Source of the DNA: Paulownia fortunei
Lineage: Eukaryota; Streptophyta; Magnoliopsida; Lamiales; Paulowniaceae
Direction: 5' to 3'
DNA: 64,000 nt
Assembly (NCBI GenBank): GCA_019321725.1
Contig: CM033120.1
Coordinates: forward strand, 2,516,275 to 2,580,274
Positions within the stretch are counted from its first letter, which is position 1. Each line of letters begins with the position of its first letter. The position numbers and the translations under genes were made by a program. Below are positions 44,225 to 56,900 of this stretch, one piece after another. Under the pieces are notes generated by a model. It made no database searches and was not told where the DNA came from. It was given only the letters and a program-made list of their open reading frames with translations.

Positions 44225-47200
44225 TCATAATGCTGCCATCATAGTTGATCTTGCTGCGTCCCTCCTCATTTCTGCAGCCTTTCCACTTCCTCTGAAGTAC
44301 ATGTAAACTTGCTGCACATCATTTAAAATGGATAACAGAAGTTCAAATAAAGCCACACACCGAAAATATGAAATGACAAATATCAGCGAGTATTGAACCT
44401 GAATCACCCATATGCTAATCAGTGATTCAACGCAAAAGAATCCAAATCCCACGAGGTAAAATATCTGCAAAGAAGATGAGAATGTCTCAAAGGCCTCAAT
44501 CACTCAAAACAATGATAAAGGAGAGCATAAATTATAACACCAAGTAAATAAGAGTAAAAACCGAGCTCTCAAATGAGAAGTGATTTATATTCATTCTAGT
44601 TTGGGCTGTGAAACACGTGTATATCAAATAGACACCAAGAGAAGGTGGATGGTGTCAAACATTCCTTGCACCCATTGTCATCTTTGTACAATTCCAAAAC
44701 TAGCAATAATATTTTTTTGCAGTTTGTCATGCAAAAAAAGGAAAAAAGCTCTAGTGCATACACCAGGTATTCAGAAATAATAATAGCAATTTTCAGTAGT
44801 TCGACATGTCCAAGAAAACTGACGAAAATTTTCAGTTACACCATGAATCTTGACAGCCTTACCCCAGCAAGAGCATTTCCACTTAAAAGGTCAATTGCAG
44901 GCAAGATTCCACTGCCAATGAAACAAATTGGAAAGGCATCCGTAAGTAATACAACAAAAATGCCAAGGATTAAATCAATTTTTTTCACATTTACTTCTCT
45001 TAATAAGTGCAGCCTTCAATTTGTGTTCTTTCCATGTGCACATTTTTCATTTTCTATTCCTTCTGTTATTGAGTGGTTCATCAAACAAAAGTCATGACAG
45101 TTGCAGCAGGGTCCCATTCAAGCCAAAAATAAAAAGAAAACATACGTCAAAGATTTCCCTTTAAAAATTATTGGAGGGGCAACACTGGCGAAGACGCAGA
45201 AGCCAATGTGAAACTGCATAAGCAATAATACAGAAGCAAATTCGTCAAACACCTTAAATGTTGAGGATAATCAGAAGAAAGTAATCGCATATTTACCAAG
45301 TAAGACAAGAAGAACCATCCAAAGCCAAGAGCACTATCAGTCCTGGAAATGAAATAAATACGCAATAATGCAAAATCAGTAGAAATACAAAGGAATGAAC
45401 AAAGTGGTATGTATAATACACAAAAGAATAAACAAAAAACACTACCATGTCCACTTATATTAGTCCTTTCAGCAAAGAAAAATAAGACTGAAGAAAAAAC
45501 TGGCAAAAGATGATGCAATTAGGCCACACAAGTCACAAGTTACAATGCCGTTAATTATACCGTGGTTGTCAAAAAACTAGTACTAGGAAAATAAGAGAAA
45601 AGAAATTACAAATCACATAGTACTCAATGGTGTTTGTGACGTAAAATACTTAATACAACAGGACATTAATTCCAGACAAGAAAATTTGGACCATGTCACC
45701 CTCCCCCACCCCCACCCCCAAAAAAAAGGAGAGAGAAATGAAAGAAAAGAGGAGACAAAGGAAGAAGGGAGCTCTTTTAGGTACCTCATTGCACGATAAA
45801 GAGGACGGTACCATAAGACATAGGCCCCTGGAACACCAGATATGAAGTAGATAATAGAAAGAAACCAGATTGTTGGACCTACACAAGGAAAAAATCTGAA
45901 ATCCATTAACACCTTTACAGATCATTGAAGCCTCAAGAAGGCAGTAAAACACAATTCACAACTGACCTTCTCCCTTGATCCAAGCTACGGTAACTGCTAT
46001 AACATTCCACAGAAGGCATCCTATCAGACCTGCAACTCACCAGTTGGAGAATATCAAGCCAACGCCTAAATCAACTAATCAGTAGTACATACAAACTATT
46101 ACGAGAAATTTTACATAGATCTAATCTGAACCACCTAGAAACTGTTCTAATTGCTTTGCACCTACTAGACTAGAAGTTTACAACACAACCAAAAGACCAG
46201 TGTAAATGAACAGCAAATGAAGTGACAGATACAAGGTAGTGTTAGGTTGACAGCACTCTAAGCAGCATTTGCATGGGAAAAACTTCAGTGCATGCAAAAA
46301 CTTCAGTGTGCATATAATAAAGCACCAATATAGTTCACTCTATTATTATTTGAAAAATGCAGGCGTACACTGAAATAGCAGGAAGAGTGACGGTCAGACT
46401 CTACAAATAGCTTTCGAATAACTGCCATATATAACTGAAGCGACTGCAATTAAGCCGAGTATGCTTGAAGCTCACGGGTTAGACCCACTTTTATCTAAGC
46501 TGAGCACGTGAATTAAACCTGACCAACTGTGAGCTAACTTTGAGCCTAAAAAGTAGGCTTGACTCATTTAAAGTACAAGGCATTAGAGTCAGTTTTAGAA
46601 ATAGTACTTATTCTCTACTTGATTATCAATTAATATATAAACTCTAATAATTTCAATTTTTTATATATATGTTTCCGCTCAACAAAGTATTCATAAAACA
46701 TGTTTCACAAGAGTACTAGTTTTTCATGCTTATTTCTTCATTTTTTCATCTTTTTCATTGATAAATTTTATTTTATGAGCTAGCCCAATATAAGCTAGAG
46801 CTCATAAAGGAATGTGAGCTAAGTTTGAATCAAGGGAAAAAAGAACTATATGAACTGATTTCAGCCTATAATCAGCAAGCACAATGGTATTTGATTTTCT
46901 GCCAGTCTTAAAGGACATGTATATCGAACTTTAGGGAGAACCAAAACTAGATAGGCCGTAGATGAGGCCAAATATAAATGGAGAAGTTCACAATTTAAAA
47001 CCTCCATGAAACTCTATTCCATCTGCATGTACAAATGTCCATCATCATCCCACCTTTCATTTCCTTTTCCCCTCTCCTATGCTCGCCCCAACAACCACTC
47101 CTAACAACTGCGCAACTGTCACATACACAACTTGAGTTTGCCACGCAAAGTTCATACATTATGGGGCTTTCCAATACTTATAGGTAAGTGAAACAGAAGA

Positions 47201-50200
47201 GGCATGGAAATTTGCTTAGGAGGAAAGATGGTGCCCTTCTTTTTGCACTCTCAAATTTTTATTCAACTTTCCCTGACCACACATGAATGATCTTTTATAT
47301 CTGGTGATGGCAAAAGGCCTTTTCACTTATTTATAGGTGGACTTATGGGATGGGCAAATAGGTTAATGAAACAGAGGTGGCATATGAAATTCCCAAATTT
47401 TTATTCAACTTTCCCTGACCACACATGAATGATCTTTTATATCTGGTGATGGCAAAAGGCCTTTTCACTTATTTATAGGTGGACTCATGGGATGGGCAAA
47501 TAGGTTAATGAAACAGAGTTGGCATATGAAATTCCTATAGTGGTGCGCGAGGAAATACCCAAGGAATGCCTGGGTAACAAAAGGGGAGTGTTCTTTTCTG
47601 AAAAGAGATAGACTATACAAGGAGCAGTTTTCTTATATTTGAGTTTTAAAATAATGACTGAATTTTCATTGCACAGTTGATTTTTCTCATAATAAAGAAT
47701 AATATTTTCCTGTGGACTCGAGCATGGTTTTTCCAAACCACACACCTTCTTTTCAGACAGTTTTATTTTGCATGTGAGTTTGTATAATTTCTATTGGCCG
47801 AATTGCTGGGCTGGTGTAAAATATCAAATCTAGGATTTCTCTTCACTTCAGCTGAGCCAAAATCAATGTAGACATACTGTCAAATACAAACACTTTTTAC
47901 CTTCAAATAAAATCGGCCAAAACTGACAAGGCTTGAACTATAAAAATCAAAACCATTTAGTATATTGAATATAAAGTAAATTTATAAAGACCTTTAATGC
48001 AAATTTTATTCATCCATACCTAATATCGGAAAATTCAAGTTCATGATTTAAGAAAAAATGTTTGATCTTTCTCACCCTAGATGACATATGGATGTAGTAC
48101 CGTTAATTATATGGAAATAAGGAATAATCTACTTCCACTGAAGGAAGAATTCAAGTTCATTTTCTTGAAATCTCCTATTGGATGTCCTTATTGTTTCTTT
48201 ATGATTACATGCAGTGAATATATAATATGATATCACAGAAGAAATATACTTAAGGACAAGATATAATATACTAATGTCAGCATCTCTGATGAAAATGTGC
48301 ATTATTTTTGTTGAACTGCCTATAAACTTAGAAATAAATGGAACTATTCTTTTTTGTTCATATCTGTGACAAGAGAAATGAGAGAACCTTATGAGGATTG
48401 CTCAAACTTGCCTAAACCTCATCAAGTCAATCAGCTGAGTTTGAGCCACACTAGGAAAATTCATAGATGGTTTAGTGTGAGCTTAAACCTCAACTAATGG
48501 AGCTTGATTGATTCTTATGTTTCATATAGCCCAATTGATACCGACCTTACCAACCTTCATTATTTCATATGTTTTTCAGTGAATGCTAGAATTAGATGAG
48601 ATATATCTATTTTCTATGTCAAGCATCTGCGGTGCAAAAATCTCCAGTGTGTCACTGAAGGTGGCTGTAACAAAGGAAACGAGTTCCTCATCAAGTAATA
48701 AACTGTACTTAAAAGATTGAACATACTTATTCAAGGCGATATGCGAATTGTCATTATTATGCATTTTCATTTTGCTAGTCCCTCAAAAAATTGTGGTCAG
48801 TAAACTTTATTTATGATTAGTTATAGTATAAAGTTTCTAGCCAACCACCCGCCACCCCAACCAATCTCAGAAGATTCTGTTTGTCTTGTCTTAATGTGTT
48901 GTAGTTTTTGTGCTTTAATACTGTTATTGAGAACAAAATGTCAGTCATTTCCAGAAAATCAGAAATGGGGCAAGTGTCTACAAAATGGAGAACAAGTTAA
49001 TCAGCATTTGATTGTACAACGATCACTAGCATCCTTTAGCAGCAGATAGGGCAAAGACAAATGTATGGAACCTCACACTGACTAACATATGAGGCAACCC
49101 ACTAATAATATATCATAAAGGAAGCTTGACTTTGTCATACCCAACAATGTTGTGAATGCAACATACTGCAACCTCTGTAGATGGATTGGGATTTCATTTG
49201 CAATGTCATGATGAATAAGTGGGAAAAATGGCGGCCAATTTTTTTCCTCAATGACAATTCCAGCTGACAGGGAAAAAAATAGAATAATATATTAACTTTG
49301 CATAATAAAATGATAGAGCATAGATTGCATGAAATGTACAAGCACATATCATTAATTACATCGTGCAATGACATCTTCCTTCCTTTTCAGTTCCTACACA
49401 GCACCACAAAAAGGAAATTGGTTAGAATGTGAATACAATGTCCGAAAGCATAAGAATGAGATCTTTGACATTCAGCAGAAAATGTATCTAAGCCTGGAGC
49501 TACCTGCAAACCACAGCACACAAACATAACAAAACAAAACATAAAAAAGAACTGAGATTGACTATTTCCATACATAAGCAGAACAAAAACAGCAGAACAA
49601 AGAGGAACTTATGTTAGTCAAGACATCTCAGAATAACAAAAAGCACAAGGAGACTAGCAACAGTTTCATTGTCTGCACAACAGATAACATATGAACATCA
49701 CAAGAAGTTTACCCAAAACAATATTTTAACAAGAAAATTTTCGAACTAGAAAACACAGTATAGTAATTATCTACGTGAACCAAACTGAGAGGCGAAAATG
49801 CAATAGAGCATACCTGTTCCCTTTTTTTCAGTTCAGCCTCTTTAGCTTGAAGTTCTTTCTCTTTCTTCTTCAAATCCTATACAAGGTTTAAAAAAAAAAA
49901 AACCATTATCTCCACCTCTCAAACTCTTGGTTTCATAACAAACATTACAGTTATTGGTATACCTTGGAACTATCAAGAGGAATATCAACCGTAGCCCCAC
50001 GGTCGTAGTCAGCAGGTTCAGGAGGAAGGGGAGAAAGCCTTGAGTTTGCAGGGGGGACACTTCCAGGATTCTGAAAATATCAACAAGAAAATGATATATT
50101 GGAATTAGGAAGAAAATAAAAATGGCAGTATCCGGAAACAAACTGCATAAATTAAATATTCATGCCTGGTGTCAGATGTGTGGCATGTGTGTGTGTGCAC

Positions 50201-51880
50201 GCGCGCGCGCGAGAGAGAGAGAGAGGTGTTACAACTTGGACAGTATAGTCTAAGGAAGAAAGCTACCACAGAACGAAAAGTTTCTAAATGCATTTCTTCA
50301 AGAACAAAAAATTAGACGTCAGACGGAAATGTTACTTTCAGCCTGTAACTTCAGCAATTCATGAACTAGGAAGGATGCTAAGAAACTTTCTACAAATTGA
50401 AAAGAAAAAATCAAAATTTTGTCCTTTATCAAATAAACAAATGCTTTCGAAATGTGGCCGATAAACTACCATTCTGAATCATATGCAGAATCAGCAAGCA
50501 GTGATCAGGAAGAGACGCAGATAGCAAGAAGCGACCAACAATTAGTGTCAGATTTTAGAAAGTCTAAAGAATATATAAAATGGCAAGTTTCAGAAAGAGA
50601 GTAAGCTTACTGTCATGTAAAATGCACCCCCACCGTAGTTTGATTGACCCCTCCCATGACCTTGGTCCTGCAATCGGAAGCTCACAAACGTAAGAAAAAA
50701 CATAAGTTCTTATAAATATTAGACCAGAGGAAAGGTAGAAAAGGAAAATTTTCTATAAAGGTGAACTTGTAAGCCCTATTGTTCATGCCACTTCAAGCAC
50801 TAGCACCAACCAAACTATTAGGATCAGCAAAAATATAACAAATGATGGATGGGATTATTGGAATCGACATTCTCCCCAGCCATATTATCTAGTGGAATGT
50901 TCCTTACTGAGAGAGTATCCACATTTCTCCATCCAAAAAATCCAACAAATTATATGCACTTGATACGAAACCACAAGTATATATCAGAATTAAATATCCT
51001 AGGCTACGCTTCACTCTACCACTTTGTTTGACAATCAAAAAGTCTAGTTCATGGACTCTGCACAAAACTGAAAAGCTAGTTAATTGGATGGAAAAAGCCC
51101 ATATTTTAACTGCCACAATTAGATTCAAACTTAAGAATTTAACTCACACAATTGAAACTTTGGATATTATAAAATGAAAATTTCACAAATCTTGTAGCTT
51201 CTCCACAAATTAACAGACAGAATTTTAAATCTTCTTTTGACCTCACTATTTCCTACTTGCAAGTCCATCAAAGAACAAAACAAGAGCAATATGGTAAACC
51301 ACTCTCAAGAAGCAACACTCATACACCTGAAATCTCCTAGCCCACAAAAATCCAATGTCTTCTTAAGCACAAGTAACCCACAACACCAAGATTTCCTTAT
51401 TGTAAAAGTGTTGCACCCACTACATGCATAGGGACTTATAATCTACAAATACATTGACTTTGAACGAAATATATCCAAGGACAGGCTCATAGCTCATTCA
51501 AATTACAGCAGGTAAACTGCCAAAAATATAAAATTGACAGCTAAATACACCAATTTTGCTTCTCCACGTCACAGTTCACCAATTATTCTGAATGGTTCAC
51601 AAGAGCATCAAACTTACAATAAACTACAACACTATGAAATCGTAAATACAAGATACAGATCTGACATTGCAAGCGGCAAACCATCACCAACATTGCATTG
51701 TTCTAATCAGATTGTTAGCAAAATCAAAGTACATTTCACAAAATCGCTATAACAGATACAAATAACAATATCAGATAAAAAAATGTGAGAAAAATCAATA
51801 ATATCTGAAAAAATGTTTATTACCGCAAAAGGGTTCACTTCTTCCTCATCAAACGGATTGGAATCGCGCCGACCGGCCAT
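44225..51880 (-). CDS. SCAMP: Secretory carrier-associated membrane protein (SCAMP), 13 exons
   Basis: Minus-strand join of 44225..44311, 44399..44464, 44863..44911, 45146..45213, 45297..45342, 45785..45878, 45967..46029, 49141..49263, 49360..49393, 49814..49876, 49963..50070, 50611..50667, 51824..51880. This is 915 nt, 304 residues, with all junctions GT-AG and in phase. SCAMPs are four-span membrane proteins of the trans-Golgi, early endosome, plasma membrane and cell plate that act in vesicle traffic. Two NPF motifs (residues 8-10 and 17-19), which bind EH-domain endocytic proteins, lead the protein. A Lys/Glu coiled coil follows (about 75-106), then the conserved NWPPFFP and HHDIANEIP blocks, four hydrophobic spans (about 138-275) with [10 protein letters not shown] between spans 2 and 3, and a basic tail with [13 protein letters not shown]. 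Intron 7 is long (3.1 kb). Confidence 0.93.
45699..45720 (-). other. G-quadruplex motif in a SCAMP intron
   Basis: On the transcribed (minus-sense) strand four G runs occur as GGGGGTGGGGGTGGGGGAGG plus one G, about 65 nt downstream of the exon 8 donor. It fits the G3+N1-7 pattern fully. An effect on splicing or replication is possible but only inferred. Confidence 0.75.
47252..47535. repeat. 142-bp tandem duplication in SCAMP intron 7
   Basis: Two nearly identical copies start CAAATTTTTATTCAACTTTC at 47252 and 47394 and end GGCATATGAAATTCC. They differ by only a few bases (ACTTATGG/ACTCATGG, GAGGTGG/GAGTTGG). The high similarity implies a recent duplication. The same long intron also carries AT-rich debris near 46480-46860 with repeated GAGCT motifs. 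Confidence 0.85.
50186..50225. repeat. Compound microsatellite (TG)n-(CG)n-(GA)n in SCAMP intron
   Basis: TGTGTGTGTG, CACGCGCGCGCG and AGAGAGAGAG follow one another in the intron between exons 2 and 3. Alternating purine-pyrimidine GT/GC tracts can form Z-DNA. It is likely to be length-polymorphic. Confidence 0.9.
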
Positions 51881-53960
51881 GACAACAGCCTCTCCTCAAC
51901 AAAAAATCAAAATTTTGTGACAAAACCAGAAATAATACACACAGATCTGGTGAATGTATGTGACAATGGTGATCTAGATAGGGTTTTCAAATTATTTTTG
52001 TGAAAATTGTGGGGGAAGAATGTCCGACCTGGATTATGCCGGGAAATTTATATTTTTCGGCAAGGTTTTGTTATAGTATTCATTTTCTTTTTCAGTAAAA
52101 AAAATAAAAAAATGAGGGATTTATTTGTTTCCTCCAAATAAAAAAATAGTAATATAATTAATAACAGTGGTGAACTAATTAATTAATTTGCATGGGAGAA
52201 TTTATATAGGTAGGGATATAGTGCCTACACGCAGTAGCTAGGGAAACTGCAGAGTAACAAATTCGGAATTCGGAGTTATTCGTGATCTTTTAAAATTTAT
52301 AATTTAAATATTACTAGTAATAAATCAAAAAAAATTAACGAATTCACATCTATAAAACAAAATTTATTATTAAAATTCATGATTAGTTGAGAATATATCA
52401 ATACAAAATCTTTAATTATTTTATAAAAATAATATATTTATGTGTCAAGATTGTAAATAAAAATTATGTTATCTAATAAATTTATATATATTTTTTGAAA
52501 AAAAAACTTTAGTATATTACAATCTTATTAAAATAGGAATACAACTTAGAAATAAGTAGTTATATTTATAGAAAATCTTGGAAGATTTTGTCACTTTATG
52601 AACAAAAAATACAATATTCAGATTTTCTATTAAAATATCGTGTTTTATTTAAGTTATTTAGCAAAATTCGATCAATTAGTAATTAATCAATAATTTTAGC
52701 AGACTCAGTGCGTGTGTTTAATTTTTGGAGATAATCAATTAAAGATTCAATATTTATGTCATGCAATCCATTTTATTTTTATTTTTATTTTTATTTTTAT
52801 TTTTATTTTTTTTAAAGTTATTCACTGGACTTTTTCAATTGGGAAAAGGGTAAATGTCGGATCTAATTCTCTATGCTAAGTAACTAATTTTGTACTTGAC
52901 ATTAGTACAAACACCGTCTAAACATTTATTTTAATTAGTTCATAAAAAAGTAACGTTGCTTGATGTAATAAAGTAAAATAGAATTATAATATATTAATAT
53001 AAAAATTTTATTTTATTCCTTGCACATGGGATAAGCTAGACTTACTTTAAATATAAGAAAAGAATTTTGAAAGATAATTTTCATGTTATGTTACAAAAGA
53101 AGAGTAGATTAATAAATTCATGAAAGATTATTTATAAAAGGGATCTGTTCAGTTCTATATCGTTGATATAATCAATTCCTATAATTATAAAACTCATGAA
53201 ATACAAAGGAATAAGCTATTTTTTATTTTTATTTTTTAAATTTCGTTTCGAATTCAAGTTTGAATTGATTGTGATTGTTTGCTAGAGAAGGCACCATACA
53301 ATTTATTAATTTAAAAGAGGACAACTTTAAAATTGATTTAATATTACACAAAATTTAATGATGTACCCTTGAAGGGGGGGCGTGGCCAGCACGCCCTCTC
53401 CTTGGCTTCCTTGGTATCAAGTTCAAGTACTCAACTATGAGTGCACCAGACTACATAGGATAAGATTTCCAGAAAGACAGAAAGAGGTTAAGACAGAACC
53501 ATAAATTTCTGAAGCAACGACAAAAACAGTAAGAACAAAAAATGTTACTATGCAACAAACAATCATCTTCGCCTACAGCAATGCCACTAGGCTCAAGCCA
53601 CAAGGGGTCCTAAAAAAAGAATTACGGATGGAAAACATAAACTTGTAGAAACTTCACGACTACGAAATAATAATGATCCAATAATTGGGTTAGCGTGCCT
53701 CAACCAATTTCAGTGAAGATTAGAATTTGCACAAACAAGAGCACCGGACAAGAATCAGGATGGTTAGATGAGCTGATTGTGATATAAATCTCTTCTGGAG
53801 CATGCCTTGTATACAAGAACTTCCAAGTCCAAGTGACATTAGTGTAAGGGAGCATCAGGCCCACAGCTTGCTTTTTCCCCTCAAGCTGTATTCCATGCTT
53901 GATCCCTGTTTCTTGCTCCTAGTGACCTGTTTTTACCACTAGTGAGGTGTATATTCTAAG
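51881..53960. other. Interval between SCAMP start and receptor 3' end
   Basis: Holds the SCAMP 5' UTR and promoter (right of 51880) and, near 53340-53960, the likely 3' UTR of the receptor gene. The middle is very AT-rich with an (ATTTTT)n microsatellite at 52771-52815. No further gene was recognised. Confidence 0.6.
52771..52815. repeat. (ATTTTT)n microsatellite
   Basis: Six to seven perfect ATTTTT units lie in the SCAMP upstream region, ending in a T run. Confidence 0.9.
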
Positions 53961-56900
53961 TTAGTCCTCTTCTGATCTACGTGGAGATTCCCTCCGTATC
54001 AGTTGCATGAGGTCCTGCACGACTTCAGACATCGGTGGCCTGAATTCAGGCTCCGCCTGCATATGGAAAAAGCATGTAAGCAACTTCTCAAGTGTCAAAT
54101 AGAAAAATTGTGAACTTGTGACTTTTAAATTTTACAGGACCGTTTCATGTAGATAAATAACATTGGCACACACAAACTAGTTCAACTTCTTTCTCCTTGC
54201 CTTCTCCTCTTTATTTTTCCTCACAGTACAATGCAACAAAATGATATAGCATCTAGTGGTATAACTATGGTACACCCCCCAAAACTCCCGAGTAAGTACG
54301 CTCAAAATAACTTTCCGAGTACACAAGTGCCCCCTCTCCCAACCCGAGGGGTACATATCAAAAGCAGTACCTCTAGGTCAAAAAGAAGCAACCTCACTGT
54401 TGTTCCAAAGGCTGCCTAAAGTAGAGTGCAAACATTATTTGCAACACGTGACTGACTGCTTTTCTGATTTTGTGATCTACAGATTAAATGGTTTATAGTT
54501 TGAAACAAGCTTGTTCAGATTTGCTTTAGACATTATTCGAAATGCCATGTCCGCAAAAGCTATCAAAACCAATCAGCAGAAGTTGCAATTCCCATGTCAT
54601 AATAGAGGCCAGGACTTTAGGGGGCAGAATAAAGATATTGCAGATATTTCCAACAAAACTGTCTAAGACATGCAGAGGTTGTGACTCTGGAGATTAGCAG
54701 CCAATGAACAAGCTGGATCTTAAGCAATCATGAGTCATTGAACCCAATGAATGAGAACAGCAACATCAACTCACCAGGACACAGCGGGAAATAATGTCAG
54801 CAAAGTGTGATAATGATTTAACAGGATATTTTCCACCCAGTGCAGGATCAAGCATCCTCGACAAGGCATCAATATCATGAAGCTGAGGGATTGCCCATCT
54901 GACCAGAAATTGCTCTCCTCGAGTCCGTGCCCTAAACATTATTTGAAAAATAAGAAGCCGCTGGCAGACAAAGACATAACACCAGAGAATCAAGTTTGTA
55001 TCATTATCTATTACCTGTCATATGACATTCTTCCAGTTAAGAGTTCCAACATCACCACTCCAAAGCTGTAAACATCACTCTTTGTAGTATATACTCCTGA
55101 CTCAAATTCAGGGGCACCATAACCATAGGTTGTGAGAAGCTGTCCTGACAACTGAGTAATAAAGAGAAATAGTCATTAGCATACTATTCCAGGTATTCAA
55201 ATCACATTAATTCATAAATGGGATCACAGAGACAGTGACCACAACTAACGATGTACAGTGAAATTAAAAAGGAAAAAGGAATGGAATATTCCATGTGATG
55301 TGGAGACACACGGAATAACAGTTTCTTATTGTTTTAAAATTTTCACTGTTTGACTTTTTTGGTCAATTTGACCATTTCTTGAAGTAAATCAAAGTTGATT
55401 ACACTTAGTATTTTGGTAGTACCGGAAAATAAGTATTGCAAATACAATGGTGTTTATGAATTTCCAAGTGTCATTTCCTAAAATGTGTAAATTAATTAAT
55501 TTAACTTTGTTCCAAAAATTGGTTGTGCTAAAAAAAAAAACTCATCATGTGACAAACAATTGAGACGCAGGAAATACAACTTCATTCAACATCATGTGTC
55601 GGGGATTTTCATTATATTGGTAAGTAAAAATGGCATAATATTGTTGTTTCGATATTATTTTCTTTAAAGTGATATTTTCCTGACTACTAGTCTAATAAGG
55701 GGTCATACACCAAATCACTTCTAGGACACAATAACGACCACCAACGGCTTGCGAACAAGAAGTTCAGAGACCCCCCTTCACGAACTTCTCAAAAACAGGT
55801 ATTGGTGAAAATGTAGAAAAATTTTGGAGCATTTTACAGTACTTTTGTTGCATTAGGTTTTGTGTGGTTATATAGAATTCATAACAACCTTTCATAACCA
55901 GCATGTTATTTAATAGAAAGTCACAAAATAATTTTAGAAAAGACACAACCGTTGGATCTAAAGTCACATTTTATAAGAAGATATATATATATATATGCAC
56001 TATTGACACTTCTCACAAATAATCAAAACACTAAAAGGATTCATATCTCTTCTTCAAAACACAACAATTAGAAAATATGGGCAATGTTTGGTTTTCTTCC
56101 ACTAAAGCATATTAATTCTCCAAAAATAAAACCAAGCATCTAATACCATTTTCCTTGCAAAACACATTTCCTCTCTCCCCAAAATACTTTCAAAACATCT
56201 TAATCATTACTTTACAGACATATATGTACATATATACATTTCAATTATTATATATTTTTATATATATCTTTATACATTTCAAATTAGTATACCAATGACT
56301 TATCTACATATATAAATTTACATCTTCCATTTATTACAATATAGATAAATATTATCTATATTTACATTAAAATAAAAACAATATAAAACATTATAATAAG
56401 GTTAATGTGACACAAGACAAAAAAAAAAATATTATCAGACAAGGAACTATCTCCACCAAAACAAAACCAAATATAACTCTCTTCCAAAAAATATCGACCA
56501 GCCTTCCAAAAATAAAACCAAACATACTACAAATTCCCCAATATATTTTCCCAAAACACCTTTCCCCAAAATATTCCCCTAAAGCAACCCACAGCAAAAC
56601 CAAACATTACCATGTTCTTTTAGAAGAGACTCATTTTCGCTAAAACTAAAATTTAAAACATGGATTCTCCAATTAGATTATGGCTACTCACTGAAAACAT
56701 ATCTTTTAATTTATTAACATATTCTTAGCATAATAATCAAATCCAACATCAGGCCCTATGATAGATCTTTAACTTGTTTGGTTAACACGTTTTTTTTTAT
56801 TTTTCCTTTTCCTTTAAATTACACATGAAACAGAGATGCTGCACTAGATTTAGAAATGTCTATGGAATACCTGCAGTAGTATGTATCTGCTAATTTTACT

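Noticed and set aside
44645..45097. Plus-strand open frame of 150 codons
   Set aside because: It is antisense to SCAMP introns and exon 11, with no recognisable domain.
45613..45952. Open frames of about 100 codons overlapping 45785-45878
   Set aside because: They are SCAMP exon 8 read on into its introns, not separate genes.
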